A stretch of 64,000 nt of DNA from Stigmatella ashevillena (GTDB lineage: Bacteria; Myxococcota; Myxococcia; Myxococcales; Myxococcaceae). The stretch's first letter is position 1, and each line of letters opens with the position of its first letter. The stretch is from assembly GCF_028368975.1 (NCBI RefSeq), contig NZ_JAQNDM010000002.1, positions 1,612,001-1,676,000 of the forward strand, given 5' to 3'. A program made the position numbers and the translations under genes. The notes beneath the pieces were generated by a model that worked only from the letters and a program-made list of their open reading frames with translations, ran no database searches and had not been told where the DNA came from. Shown in pieces: positions 33,987-42,828 of this stretch.

Positions 33987-35645
33987 ATGAGCGGTCTCCC
34001 CCTGGGACACCCCCTGCCCACAGGGCGCGCGGGGCTCTCGCGCCTCCTGTCCCGTGTCCCCGTCCCGGTGCTTGTCCTGGCAGCGGCGCTCGTCGTGCGT
34101 GGGGCATACCTCCTCACCGCGCACGGCCTGGCCTTCGATGCGCCACTGATTGACGCGGACTATTACGACTTCCTGGGAGAGCGACTCGCCCGCGGCGAAG
34201 GATTCCCAGAAGGGCCCTTCTGGCAACCGCCGCTCTATCCGGCGGTGCTGGGCTTGCTCTACTGGCTGGGCGGGCACAGCCTGTGGTGGCCTCGGCTTCT
34301 CCAAGCCTTGCTGGGAGCTCTCACCGCGGCCCTCGCTTCCGGAGTGGCGCGGCGCGTCTCCGGCCACCCGGGCGTGGGGTTGCTCGCGGGAATGCTGGTG
34401 GCCCTGCACGGCCCGCTCGTCTTCTATGACGGAGAGCTGCTGGCCACCTCGCTTGGCACCTTCCTGGGAACCGCCGCGCTCTGGCTGGCCCTGCGCGAGC
34501 CTCGCTCCCTCTGGACAGCGCTGGGCTGCGGCGCCTGCATCGGCCTCGGAGCGCTCACGGTGGCCCCCCTGCTGCTGCTCCTTCCTCCCCTGGCGTGGGC
34601 CCTCGCCAAAGGCCGTCCCATGCGCGCCGCACTCTGTGGCGCCATCTGTGCCGCCCTGGTGCTGTGCGCCACCGCCTTCAACCACGCCCGCACCGGCGAG
34701 TGGCTGCTCATCTCCGCCAATGGCGGCATCAACCTGTGGCTGGGCAACAACGCGGACGTGGACGGGGCCATGGCCCTTCGTCCCGGCGCGGCCTGGGAGA
34801 CGCTGGTGAACGAGCCCGCGCTCCATGGCTTCCACACCCCGGCGTCCCAGGACGCGTACTTCACCCGCCGGGCGCTGACCTGGTGCGGCTCGCAGCCGAT
34901 GATGTGCGCCAGCAACCTGCTGTGGAAACTCCGGCTGCTGCTGGTGGCCCGAGAGCTGCCCCGAAACGAAGATCTTTCCCTCGTCCGCTCGCAGTCCCCC
35001 GTGCTGTGGGCGCTCACGGTGAGCCCTGGCGGCATGGCGCTCCCCTATGCCCTGCTGTGGCCGCTGGCGGCGGCGGGAAGCGTGGCCCTCTGGCGCCAGA
35101 GGCGAACCGGCACCCAGGAGGCACGGGCCGCGCTGACCCTGGCGGGGGCCACCCTCCTGCTCGCCGCGCCCTCCATCCTCTTTTTCGTCTCCGGACGCTA
35201 CCGGGCTCCGCTGGCCCCCGCGCTGTGCGTCCTCGCGGCGCTGGGACTTCACGCGTTGAGCTCACGCACGGCCCCACGGGGAGTGCCCGCAGCGGTGGCC
35301 CTGGCCGTCCTGGGGCTGTCCGTGTGGCCCGTGCGGCTGGCGGTGGATGCCGTCGACTTCGAGGCCGAGCTGCATTACGCCGTGGGCGGACGGCGGGCCC
35401 GGCTCGGCGATGACGCGGGCGCGGTGGAAGCCTGGCGCCGCGCGGTGAGTCGCAAGCCGGACTCCCTGGAAGCAGGCTTCAACCTCGGCCTTGCCCTCGA
35501 ACGGTTGGGACGCCCAGAAGAGGCGGCCCGCACCTATGAAGCCCTGTTGCACTGGCACCCGAACGAGCCGCTCGTGCGATCCCGGCTCGCTCAGCTGCGG
35601 GACGCAGTGCGCCATGCGCCTCTCAAGAACCCTACGAACCCGTAA
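33987..35645 (+). CDS. GT39/PMT-like membrane glycosyltransferase with C-terminal TPR
   Basis: 552 residues from the ATG at 33987. About ten hydrophobic helices (VPVPVLVLAAALVVRGAYLL; WTALGCGACIGLGALTV; LTLAGATLLLAAPSILFF). In the first loop, DAPLIDADYYDFLGERLARG matches the Asp-Tyr motif of ArnT/PMT-like polyprenyl-phosphate-dependent glycosyltransferases, and FWQPPLYPAVLGLLYWL follows. Residues about 455-552 hold two tetratricopeptide units (GDDAGAVEAWRRAVSRKPDS; GRPEEAARTYEALLHWHPNE). The acceptor is unknown. It starts a plus-strand run of four exported-protein genes and a kinase gene, though 118 bp separate it from the next. Confidence 0.82.
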   Translation: MSGLPLGHPLPTGRAGLSRLLSRVPVPVLVLAAALVVRGAYLLTAHGLAFDAPLIDADYYDFLGERLARGEGFPEGPFWQPPLYPAVLGLLYWLGGHSLWWPRLLQALLGALTAALASGVARRVSGHPGVGLLAGMLVALHGPLVFYDGELLATSLGTFLGTAALWLALREPRSLWTALGCGACIGLGALTVAPLLLLLPPLAWALAKGRPMRAALCGAICAALVLCATAFNHARTGEWLLISANGGINLWLGNNADVDGAMALRPGAAWETLVNEPALHGFHTPASQDAYFTRRALTWCGSQPMMCASNLLWKLRLLLVARELPRNEDLSLVRSQSPVLWALTVSPGGMALPYALLWPLAAAGSVALWRQRRTGTQEARAALTLAGATLLLAAPSILFFVSGRYRAPLAPALCVLAALGLHALSSRTAPRGVPAAVALAVLGLSVWPVRLAVDAVDFEAELHYAVGGRRARLGDDAGAVEAWRRAVSRKPDSLEAGFNLGLALERLGRPEEAARTYEALLHWHPNEPLVRSRLAQLRDAVRHAPLKNPTNP

Positions 35646-35763
35646 AATGTGAAAATGCCGCTTTTCAAGCGCCCACCCCTGCGCTTAAGACAGACACGTG
35701 CGCGGCGGCTCCGGGACGGAACGCGCCCCCACGCGAATCCCCCGAAGTCTTCTGGAGGTGTCT

Positions 35764-36600
35764 ATGAGCACTCGCGGCATGAGCGGTCATCCCTTGAAGG
35801 TCCTGGCCATTCTGGCGGCCCTGGCGGCGGGCTGTGGGAGCGGCCCCTCTTCGGTGGAGAGCGTCGAGCTGAAGGGCGCGGACGAGAACCTCGTCACCCG
35901 TGACAGCGCGCTGACCGCCTGCGTCACCTCGGGGGCCAACCTCCAGACGACCACGGACCTGAACCTGCGCTCGGGCGCCGGGACGAGCTACGGCATTCTC
36001 CTGACCATGCCGGGCAGCGCCATCGCCAAGGAAGCCGGCGGCGGCTGTCCCACCAGTGGTTGGTACAAGCTGACCTACAGCGGCATCACCGGCTGGGCCT
36101 CGGGGACCTACCTCAACCTGGCGACAACCACTCCGCCCTCGACGACCCGGGACAGCGCCATCGTCCGGGCCCAGAGCGCGATGGGCTTCTCCTACTGGTG
36201 GGGCCACGGAGGCTGGAACGAGGGCTCCGCCAAGGGCTCGTGCTCCGGCAACTGCCCGAGCTGCACCCACAGCGGCTCGTACGGCGCGGACTGCTCCGGC
36301 TTCCTCGCCAAGGCCTGGGTGGTGCCCAGCAGCAACAGCAACATGGCGGCCGACTCGCACCCTTACAGCACCATCAGCTTCAACTCCGACACCAGCCAGT
36401 GGACGACCATCTCCCGGGACAACCTGCTGAAGGCGGACGCCCTCGTGTACAACACGAACGGCGCCGGCCACACCTTCCTCTACGAGTCGGGGGACGGCTG
36501 GGGCAGCATGTGGGCCTACGAGTGCAAGGGCTGCGCGTATGGCTGCGTGCACAACCTGCGGACCGCCACCACCACCTACCACGCCATCCGGCATTACTGA
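35764..36600 (+). CDS. Lipoprotein with SH3-like and NlpC/P60-like domains
   Basis: 278 residues from the ATG at 35764, with GGAGG just upstream. Lipobox LAAGC at about residue 24 (VLAILAALAAGCGSG). Bacterial SH3 domain at about 55-125: TTDLNLRSGAGTSYGILL, GWYKLTYSGITGWASGTYL. An NlpC/P60-like cysteine peptidase-type domain follows: GSYGADCSGFLAKAWVV with the Cys, NGAGHTFLYESGDG with the His. Probable cell-wall hydrolase (D-Glu-diaminopimelate endopeptidase type) or a relative, surface attached. Unusual Cys-rich insert SCSGNCPSCTHSGS before the active site. First of three close genes. Confidence 0.82.
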   Translation: MSTRGMSGHPLKVLAILAALAAGCGSGPSSVESVELKGADENLVTRDSALTACVTSGANLQTTTDLNLRSGAGTSYGILLTMPGSAIAKEAGGGCPTSGWYKLTYSGITGWASGTYLNLATTTPPSTTRDSAIVRAQSAMGFSYWWGHGGWNEGSAKGSCSGNCPSCTHSGSYGADCSGFLAKAWVVPSSNSNMAADSHPYSTISFNSDTSQWTTISRDNLLKADALVYNTNGAGHTFLYESGDGWGSMWAYECKGCAYGCVHNLRTATTTYHAIRHY

Positions 36601-36645
36601 CCCGGCCCTTCGCGCAAGCGCCAGGACACAGGGAGGGCTCGAGCC

Positions 36646-37758
36646 ATGAAGGAGCGCACGCGCGCTGTCATCCTCATCGGGGGGCTCGCCGTGCTCGGGC
36701 TCGGCATCGCGCTCGGGGTGGCTCGCACGGGCGCTCGGGCCACGCCAGACGCGCTGCTTCCCGCCGATGGCACGGCGCTTCCCGGCGGAACCGCTCAGCC
36801 CCCGGGTGAGCGCCCCAGCCGCCCCTCTCCGGCGGACCCGGGACAGCGCTCGGCAAAGCCCTCGAAGCCCCGGGAGGTATTCGCCGAGCTGAGCTGGGGC
36901 AGCGGTCCCTCCCAGCTCGGGCGCGAGCGTCCTCAAGAGGGCAACCCCGAGGCCCCCATGTCCCTGGCGATGACGCCGCAAGGCGAGGCCGTGGTGCTGG
37001 ACCAGATCAACGGCCGCCTCGTGCGGCTGGGCCCGGACGGACTCGTGCGCGGCACCACCCCCCTCACCCAGCAAACCCCCCAGGATGTCACCGTGGCCAG
37101 GGACGGCACGTTGCTGGTGCTCGACCGGCTGAAGGACCAGTCCGTGGCCCTCATCGACCCCCTCACGGGCGAGCTGAAGGGAGACCTGCCCGTCACAGGC
37201 CCAGGCATTCCCAATCCCGGAGGCATCACCGGCACCTTCGTGGATGGAGACTCGGTGTACGTCGAGCGCGAGCACGGGGCCCTCATCCGCATTGGGGACC
37301 TCTCGGGCAAGGCCGACCCCTCACACCCGGAGATCCCCGGCCGCCCGACACGGGATGGCCGCGCTTACCTCCTCGCCCGCATCATCGATGCCCCGGCGGG
37401 CCGCCTCTTCGTCAACGCCATCGATCGGGAGTCCGGCCAGCGCCGCTACACCCGCGAGTACCGGCTCCAGTTTCCCCTGATGGCCATCACCTTGCTCGAC
37501 AGCGATCGGGCCGGAGTCATCTACCTGGGCGTGGCAGGCCAACTGCCCACCGGCAAGGCCAGCCCGGCCACGGAGCCCGGCGTGCGGCTCTTCTGTCTGG
37601 ATCCCTTGGACGGCAAGGTGCTGGGCCAGGCGGATCTGCCCCTCAACACCTTGCCGGAAGAGACCTTCCGGGACTTCACCGTCCTCGACGAGGGCGGCGT
37701 CCTCTTTCAGCTGCGCACCGAGACCGGAGTCACCTTCCGAAGGGCCGACTGCCGGTAG
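36646..37758 (+). CDS. Membrane-anchored beta-propeller-like protein
   Basis: 370 residues, with GGGAGG 8 nt upstream. The N-terminal membrane anchor VILIGGLAVLGLGIALGVA is followed by a Pro-rich spacer and a propeller-like region with NHL/YVTN-style blades (SLAMTPQGEAVVLDQINGR, VTVARDGTLLVLDRLKD, ITGTFVDGDSVYVEREHGAL). No catalytic motif. It lies 45 bp after the NlpC-like gene and 71 bp before the next lipoprotein gene, so it is probably co-transcribed. Likely an envelope scaffold or ligand-binding partner of its neighbours. Confidence 0.75.
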   Translation: MKERTRAVILIGGLAVLGLGIALGVARTGARATPDALLPADGTALPGGTAQPPGERPSRPSPADPGQRSAKPSKPREVFAELSWGSGPSQLGRERPQEGNPEAPMSLAMTPQGEAVVLDQINGRLVRLGPDGLVRGTTPLTQQTPQDVTVARDGTLLVLDRLKDQSVALIDPLTGELKGDLPVTGPGIPNPGGITGTFVDGDSVYVEREHGALIRIGDLSGKADPSHPEIPGRPTRDGRAYLLARIIDAPAGRLFVNAIDRESGQRRYTREYRLQFPLMAITLLDSDRAGVIYLGVAGQLPTGKASPATEPGVRLFCLDPLDGKVLGQADLPLNTLPEETFRDFTVLDEGGVLFQLRTETGVTFRRADCR

Positions 37759-37829
37759 TTTCCGCGGAAGCTGTTCTCGACCCTCATCGCGATACCGCAG
37801 TCCCCTGAATCCCCCCTGGAGAACCCCAT

Positions 37830-39125
37830 ATGTCTGGATGGCACCTGGAAACCCGAAGGTTTTTCGCCGTGGTGTGGCTCGCGGGAGCGGGCCTCGCGGG
37901 CTGTGGTCCCGCCGCGGAGCAGGAACCCGCGAATGAGACCGTGGGCACCGGAGCGCAAGCCCTCACGGAAGGGGCCCCCCTGACGGTGCACGATGCGAGC
38001 TGTCTCCAGCTTCAGGACCAGAACACCTGGAGCAGCTCCGCCTCCTACATGACGGGCGTAGGCCCCGCGCTGGGGCTTCCAGCCATCCTCCAGGATCTCA
38101 ACCGCGTGGGCCCCATGCTCACCGCCTCCACGCGCCCGCCCGCCACGGGCTACAAGGGGGGCTTTCGCTGGAACGACGGCGACATGGGCACCACGGAGTG
38201 GATTCCGCAGGCCCTCACCGCAGGCGTGTCTGGCAGCGCCAACGTCGCCATTGTCTCCTGGCACTACGCACTCACCAGCCCGGACAAGGGGGTGCGCATC
38301 TCCGTGGCGGACATCTCGGACATGTCCGCCAGCGCGGTGAATTACCGGCACCTCCTGCTGGTGCGGCCCACCAGCGCCGGCAACTTCACCAACGTGGCCG
38401 AGCACGGGGGTGGCCTGGCCTGGTACGGCAACTACCTTTATATGGCGGACACCTCGGACGGCATCCGGGTGTTCGACCTCACGCAGATCCGCGAGGTGGA
38501 CACCAGCACCGAGTGTGAGACGAAGCTGGGGAAGAACGGCTCGGTGTGGTGCGCCTATGGCTACAAGTACGTGCTGCCGCAGGTGAGCGCGTACGTGATG
38601 CCCGCGAGCATCACCAGCCCCTGCCGCACCAAGTTCTCCTTCCTCGGCAAGGACACGCGGGGCACGGTGCCCGTGGTGCTCTCGGGCGAGTACTGCAACA
38701 ACGGCGACACCCCGTGCCCCTATGACGGCAGCACGCCTGGGCTCGGGGGGCGGCTCTACCGCTGGCCGGTAGATGCCGCCACGAACCGGCTCAAGGCGGT
38801 GAGCGGCGTGGTGAAGCCCGAGCGGGCCTACATCATGAACGAGCCCAATGTGCAGGGCGTGGCCCCCCTCATGACGTCCACCGCGACCACCTCGTATTGG
38901 CTCAGCTCGACGCGCTACGGGGGCGCCCTCTTCAAGGTGTCCACGAGCGCCTCGCGCACGGCCTACCTCTCGGGCAGCTCGCAATGGCCGAGGATGCCCG
39001 AGGGCATGCACGCCACGGGCAGCGGCACCAACCTGTGGACGGTCACCGAAGGCGTGTCGGGCGTCACCTCCCCCGCCTCGGGCGGCCGCGTGGTCTTCTT
39101 CGTGGACCAGGCCTCGGTGGACTGA
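37830..39125 (+). CDS. Lipoprotein, unknown function (propeller-like)
   Basis: 431 residues; GGAG 8 nt upstream. Lipoprotein signal RRFFAVVWLAGAGLAGCGPA with Cys near residue 25. The body has no recognised family but shows segments of a LVIP/WD-like repeat kind: VAIVSWHYALTSPDKGVRIS, GLAWYGNYLYMADTSDGIRV, and GRLYRWPVDAATNRLKAV. The DTSDGIRVFDL motif recurs in myxobacterial surface proteins with choice-of-anchor or propeller folds. It has several Cys pairs (CETKLGK...WCAYG; CRTKF; CNNGDTPC), suggesting disulfides outside the cytoplasm. Confidence 0.7.
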   Translation: MSGWHLETRRFFAVVWLAGAGLAGCGPAAEQEPANETVGTGAQALTEGAPLTVHDASCLQLQDQNTWSSSASYMTGVGPALGLPAILQDLNRVGPMLTASTRPPATGYKGGFRWNDGDMGTTEWIPQALTAGVSGSANVAIVSWHYALTSPDKGVRISVADISDMSASAVNYRHLLLVRPTSAGNFTNVAEHGGGLAWYGNYLYMADTSDGIRVFDLTQIREVDTSTECETKLGKNGSVWCAYGYKYVLPQVSAYVMPASITSPCRTKFSFLGKDTRGTVPVVLSGEYCNNGDTPCPYDGSTPGLGGRLYRWPVDAATNRLKAVSGVVKPERAYIMNEPNVQGVAPLMTSTATTSYWLSSTRYGGALFKVSTSASRTAYLSGSSQWPRMPEGMHATGSGTNLWTVTEGVSGVTSPASGGRVVFFVDQASVD

Positions 39126-39159
39126 GTGCCCGCGGGCACTCCTGATAGATTCCAGGGCA

Positions 39160-40458
39160 GTGGATCCACTCTCCCTCCCTGCAGGCAGTCTGGTGGGCTC
39201 CTGGCGCGTGCTCCGTCTGCACGGCTCAGGCTCCTATGGTGCCGTCTACCAAGTGGAAGGCCTCGCCCCGAGGGCTCCAGGGCCCTTCGCCCTGAAGCTG
39301 GCGCGTCATCCCAGGGACCCTCGCTTCGAGCGCGAGGGCGAGCTGCTCTCGCGCCTCCACCACCCGTGCGTGCCCCGGCTGCACGAGCGGGGTGAGTGGC
39401 TGCATCCCTCGGGTTCCCCCTTCCCTTTCCTCGTCATGGACTGGGTGGACGGCGTGCCCCTCTACACCTGGGCCTCCCAACACCCGCTCTCCTCCCGCCA
39501 AACCTTGCGCTTCCTGGCCCAGGTGGCTCGCGCCCTGGAGGCCACCCACGCCGCACGGGGCGTTCATCGCGACGTCAAAGGCGAAAATATTCTCGTCCGC
39601 GCCTCGGATGCTCGCGCCGTGCTGGTGGACTTCGGCTCCTGCAACCATCAAGGCGCACGCCCCCTCACCTTTCAATTTCCGCCGCCGGGCACTCCCCAGT
39701 ACTACAGCCCCGAGTCGCTGCGCTTTCAGTGGGAGTGGCGCCACCAGCCCGGGGCTCGCTACGAGGCCACACCCGCGGATGACCTGTATGCCCTGGGCGT
39801 CACCGCCTATCGCCTCGTCACCGGCCGCTATCCCCCGGCCGCCCTGGACATGGAGATGACCGAGGACGGCTTCCGGCCTTTCTATCCGGCCTGGGTCCCT
39901 CCGGAGACATGGGTTCCGCTCAGCCCGGTGCTCTCTCAACTCATTCAGCGGTTGCTCTCGCGCACGCCCTCGGAACGTGGCACCGCTGGAGAGATTGCCT
40001 CACTCCTGGAAGGGGCCACGAAGACAGTCTCCACCGTTCCGCCGCGCATGTCCTTGGCCGGAGCCTTGGGACTGGCCTTCGCATCCAGCATGGCCCTCTC
40101 CGTGGGGGCGTCATGGCTGGGAGCACCTCCCTCGGTGGGAGAGCCCCCCAGGATGCTGCTTCCGTCAGGCGTGGACGGAGGGACAGCGGGTCTCGCGGAC
40201 GCCTCCGTGCCAGCCTCCCAGCACGAGGAAGTCCCCCAGCCTGGAGCAGGCTTCATGGGGCTGGGGATTCCCAAGAAGCCCTTCGCCGGGCAGCGGAGAC
40301 CCCCGTGCGAGCCTCGCTTAGAGACGGAAATCCACGGTGGCTGCTGGGTCCCACACCGTGAAGCCCCTCCGTGCGGAAGAGCTTCCTTCGAGTGGCAAGG
40401 CAGCTGTTACACACCCGTCATCGATATCTCACGGCCCGGCACATCCGGAGACCCATGA
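39160..40458 (+). CDS. Eukaryotic-like Ser/Thr protein kinase with transmembrane segment and Cys-rich tail
   Basis: 432 residues, starting with GTG at 39160. Kinase domain at about 12-290: GSGSYGAVY loop, FALKLARHP (Lys), GVHRDVKGENILV (HRD plus catalytic Asn), VLVDFGSC (DFG), and GTPQYYSPESL (activation/APE region). One hydrophobic segment (LAGALGLAFASSMALSVGAS) near 300-320 follows, then a Pro-rich stretch. The C-terminal domain has spaced Cys: RRPPCEPRLETEIHGGCW, EAPPCGRASFEWQGSCY. It should phosphorylate cytoplasmic proteins, with the tail on the other side of the membrane as a likely sensor. It directly follows three surface-protein genes. Confidence 0.92.
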   Translation: MDPLSLPAGSLVGSWRVLRLHGSGSYGAVYQVEGLAPRAPGPFALKLARHPRDPRFEREGELLSRLHHPCVPRLHERGEWLHPSGSPFPFLVMDWVDGVPLYTWASQHPLSSRQTLRFLAQVARALEATHAARGVHRDVKGENILVRASDARAVLVDFGSCNHQGARPLTFQFPPPGTPQYYSPESLRFQWEWRHQPGARYEATPADDLYALGVTAYRLVTGRYPPAALDMEMTEDGFRPFYPAWVPPETWVPLSPVLSQLIQRLLSRTPSERGTAGEIASLLEGATKTVSTVPPRMSLAGALGLAFASSMALSVGASWLGAPPSVGEPPRMLLPSGVDGGTAGLADASVPASQHEEVPQPGAGFMGLGIPKKPFAGQRRPPCEPRLETEIHGGCWVPHREAPPCGRASFEWQGSCYTPVIDISRPGTSGDP

Positions 40459-40482
40459 GGGTGGGCCCCCAGAGGGACCTCG

Positions 40483-42738
40483 CTACAGCAGGGAGCGCAC
40501 GGGCGAGGCGGCGAACAGGGGCGGGCCGCCATGGCCCAACTGCCCGTCCGTGTTGATGCCCCAAGCCCACGGCATCCCGTCGGCATCCAGGGCCAGCGAG
40601 AACACTTCCACGCTGACGGCGGCGCAGGACGCCACGACGGCCGCACCACTCAGCCCTGCCAGCTGCACGGGGGTCCTGCGCGAGGTGACCGTGCCGTCTC
40701 CCAACTGGCCATAAGCGTTCGCACCCCAGGCCCACGCGGTGCCCTCCGAGCTCACCGCGAACGAGTGGTAGGAGCCTGCGAACACGGATGCCATCCCACT
40801 CAGCCCGGGGACTTGGCCAGGCGTCAGGTGAGACGAGTTGCCAGAGCCATCTCCCAGTTGGCCATTGGCGTTGGACCCCCAAGCCCACACCGTGCCGTCC
40901 GAGCGCACTGCCAGCGAGTGGAAATTGCCCACCGCCACGGACACCACGTCACTCAGCCCCACGGCCTGCACCGGTCGGCTGCGCTGAAGCCACGTGCCAT
41001 CTCCCAGTTGGCCATAGTCATTGCCTCCCCAAGCCCACACCGTGCCGTCCGAGCGCACCGCCAGCGAGTGCTCAAGACCCGCCACCACCGCCACGATGTC
41101 GCTGAGCCCTTCCACCTGCACCGGCGTGAGGCGCTGTGTGGTGGAGCCATCTCCCAACTGACCGTCGGCGTTGGAGCCCCAAGCCCACACCGTGCCATCC
41201 GAGCGCACCGCCAGCGAGTGGCGATACCCCGCCGCCACGGCCACCACCCCGCTCAACCCTTCCACTGGCACCGGCGTGAGGCGCCGCGTGGTGGTGCCGT
41301 CTCCCAACTGACCGGCGGCGTTGGAGCCCCAAGCCCCCACGTTGCCGTCCGAACTCACCACCAGGGAGTGGCCATGGCCCGCCGCCACGGCCACGGCCGT
41401 GCTCAGCCCCACGACCTGCACGGGCGCCGAGTGATTGAGCCCACTGCCATCCCCCAATTGGCCGTCGGCGTTGGAGCCCCAAGCCCACACGGTACCGTTC
41501 GAGTGCACCGCCAGCCCATGGGCATAACCCGCCGCCACGGACACCAGCTTGCCCAACCCTTCCACCGGCACCGGCGTGAGGCTTCTGTCCAGCGAGCCAT
41601 CTCCACGCTGGCTTTGGAAGTTGGAACCCCAGGCCCACACGGTGCCATCCGGACTCAGCGCCAGCGAGTGGCCGGCACCCGCACTCACTTCCAAGGCCTC
41701 CCTCAGCCCTTCCACCAGGACAGGCCTGAATTGGCTCGACCTCATCCCGTTGCCCATTTGGCCGTCGGAACCGTCCCCCCAGGCCCACACGGTGCCATCC
41801 GCGCGAATCGCCAGCACGTGGTAAGAGCCCGAGGCCAGGGAAACCACCCCGCTCAGCCCAAACACCCGCCCGGGCACGAAGCGGCTGTTGGAGCTACCAT
41901 CCCCCAACTGGCCGTTGTTGTTGAACCCCCAGGCCCACACGGTGCCGTCCGCGCCCAGGGCCAGCGAGTGGCTGGAACCTGCCGCCGCGGCCACCACCCC
42001 GCCCAATCCGGACACCTTCCCGGGCGTGTAGCGGACGGTGGTGGTGCCATCTCCCATCTGTCCCGTGGAATTGCTGCCCCAGGCCCACACGGTGCCGTCG
42101 GAGAGCACCGCCAGCGAGTGGTGATAGCCCGCGGACACGGACTCCACTCCGCTCAGCCCGGCCACCTGCACGGGCACCGTGCTTGAAAGGCGGGTGCCAT
42201 CCCCCAACTGGCCATAATAGTTGTCTCCCCAGGCCCACACGGTGCCATCCGAGCGCACCGCCAGCGAGTGGTTCGCCCCCGCAGCCACGGAGACCACCCT
42301 GCTCAACCCGGTCACCTGCACGGGCACGGAGCGGGAGGTGGTGGTGCCATCTCCCAGCTGGCCATAATAGTTGTCTCCCCAGGCCCACACGGTGCCATCC
42401 GAGCGCACCGCCAACGAATGGAAGGCGTTCGCGGCCACGGCCACCGCCTCCGTCAGACCGGAGACCTGCACGGGCACCGTGCGCGAGAGGGAGGTGCCAT
42501 CCCCCAGCTGGCCAGAGGCATTGCGCCCTGCGGCCCAAACCGTGCCATCCGGACGCACGGCCAGGGAATGACTTTCTCCTGCCGCCACGCGCGATGGCCC
42601 CCGAGCCACCTTCGCCTCAGCGCGTTGCAAGACAAATGCCTCGGGCTCCTCCACGGGCTGCCCACAGCCCACGGCCAGCCACATTCCCAGCCCCGCCACC
42701 ACCATCCGGCACAGCCATCCCTTGCCACGTCTTTCCAT
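40483..42738 (-). CDS. RCC1-repeat lipoprotein
   Basis: 751 residues from the ATG at 42738, with AGGAGC about 9 nt upstream. The lipoprotein leader WLCRMVVAGLGMWLAVGCGQ has Cys near residue 25. The rest is 14 tandem RCC1-type repeats of about 50 residues each. The core pattern is HSLAVRSDGTVWAWG followed by GQLGDGT and a V.V.GL blade edge. Seven repeats make one propeller, so 14 would give two. Bacterial RCC1 proteins are mainly surface or secreted scaffolds; no guanine-exchange activity should be inferred. The repeats are strongly alike in DNA. Convergent with the kinase gene 24 bp away. Confidence 0.93.
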   Translation of the reverse strand: MERRGKGWLCRMVVAGLGMWLAVGCGQPVEEPEAFVLQRAEAKVARGPSRVAAGESHSLAVRPDGTVWAAGRNASGQLGDGTSLSRTVPVQVSGLTEAVAVAANAFHSLAVRSDGTVWAWGDNYYGQLGDGTTTSRSVPVQVTGLSRVVSVAAGANHSLAVRSDGTVWAWGDNYYGQLGDGTRLSSTVPVQVAGLSGVESVSAGYHHSLAVLSDGTVWAWGSNSTGQMGDGTTTVRYTPGKVSGLGGVVAAAAGSSHSLALGADGTVWAWGFNNNGQLGDGSSNSRFVPGRVFGLSGVVSLASGSYHVLAIRADGTVWAWGDGSDGQMGNGMRSSQFRPVLVEGLREALEVSAGAGHSLALSPDGTVWAWGSNFQSQRGDGSLDRSLTPVPVEGLGKLVSVAAGYAHGLAVHSNGTVWAWGSNADGQLGDGSGLNHSAPVQVVGLSTAVAVAAGHGHSLVVSSDGNVGAWGSNAAGQLGDGTTTRRLTPVPVEGLSGVVAVAAGYRHSLAVRSDGTVWAWGSNADGQLGDGSTTQRLTPVQVEGLSDIVAVVAGLEHSLAVRSDGTVWAWGGNDYGQLGDGTWLQRSRPVQAVGLSDVVSVAVGNFHSLAVRSDGTVWAWGSNANGQLGDGSGNSSHLTPGQVPGLSGMASVFAGSYHSFAVSSEGTAWAWGANAYGQLGDGTVTSRRTPVQLAGLSGAAVVASCAAVSVEVFSLALDADGMPWAWGINTDGQLGHGGPPLFAASPVRSLL
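40486..42600. repeat. Tandem ~150-bp coding repeats of the RCC1 gene
   Basis: Fourteen consecutive units of about 150 bp, each coding one RCC1 repeat. The most conserved DNA in each unit encodes the SDGTVWAWG core (CACACGGTGCC or CACACCGTGCC on the plus strand). The units at 40870-41300 and at 42180-42440 look the most alike, which suggests duplication or gene conversion. Confidence 0.85.
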
Positions 42739-42755
42739 GGTTCGGCTCCTGACAT

Positions 42756-42775
42756 CGCGTTGGTGATTCAACGCG
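42756..42775 (-). terminator. Hairpin between two minus-strand lipoprotein genes
   Basis: Perfect 7-bp stem CGCGTTG / CAACGCG with a 6-nt loop, 53 bp after the YD-repeat gene stop and 18 bp before the RCC1 gene start. No U-tract, so a weak terminator candidate or promoter-proximal structure. Confidence 0.4.
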
Positions 42776-42828
42776 GAAGAGCCGCTTTCTTCCCGCCCGG
42801 CGGCAAGGGTGCCTCAAGGGCGCTGGGG

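Noticed and set aside
33903-35252. 449-codon minus-strand frame opposite the GT39 gene
   Set aside because: Composition dominated by Gln, Gly, Arg and Glu with no recognisable motif; the plus strand has membrane helices and TPRs.
40531-42186. Plus-strand frame (551 codons) with its own apparent repeats
   Set aside because: Its repeats simply mirror the RCC1 coding repeats on the minus strand.
40486-42600. Regular repeats considered as a CRISPR or satellite array
   Set aside because: Period is about 150 bp with no short repeat/spacer alternation, and the units translate in frame into RCC1 repeats.
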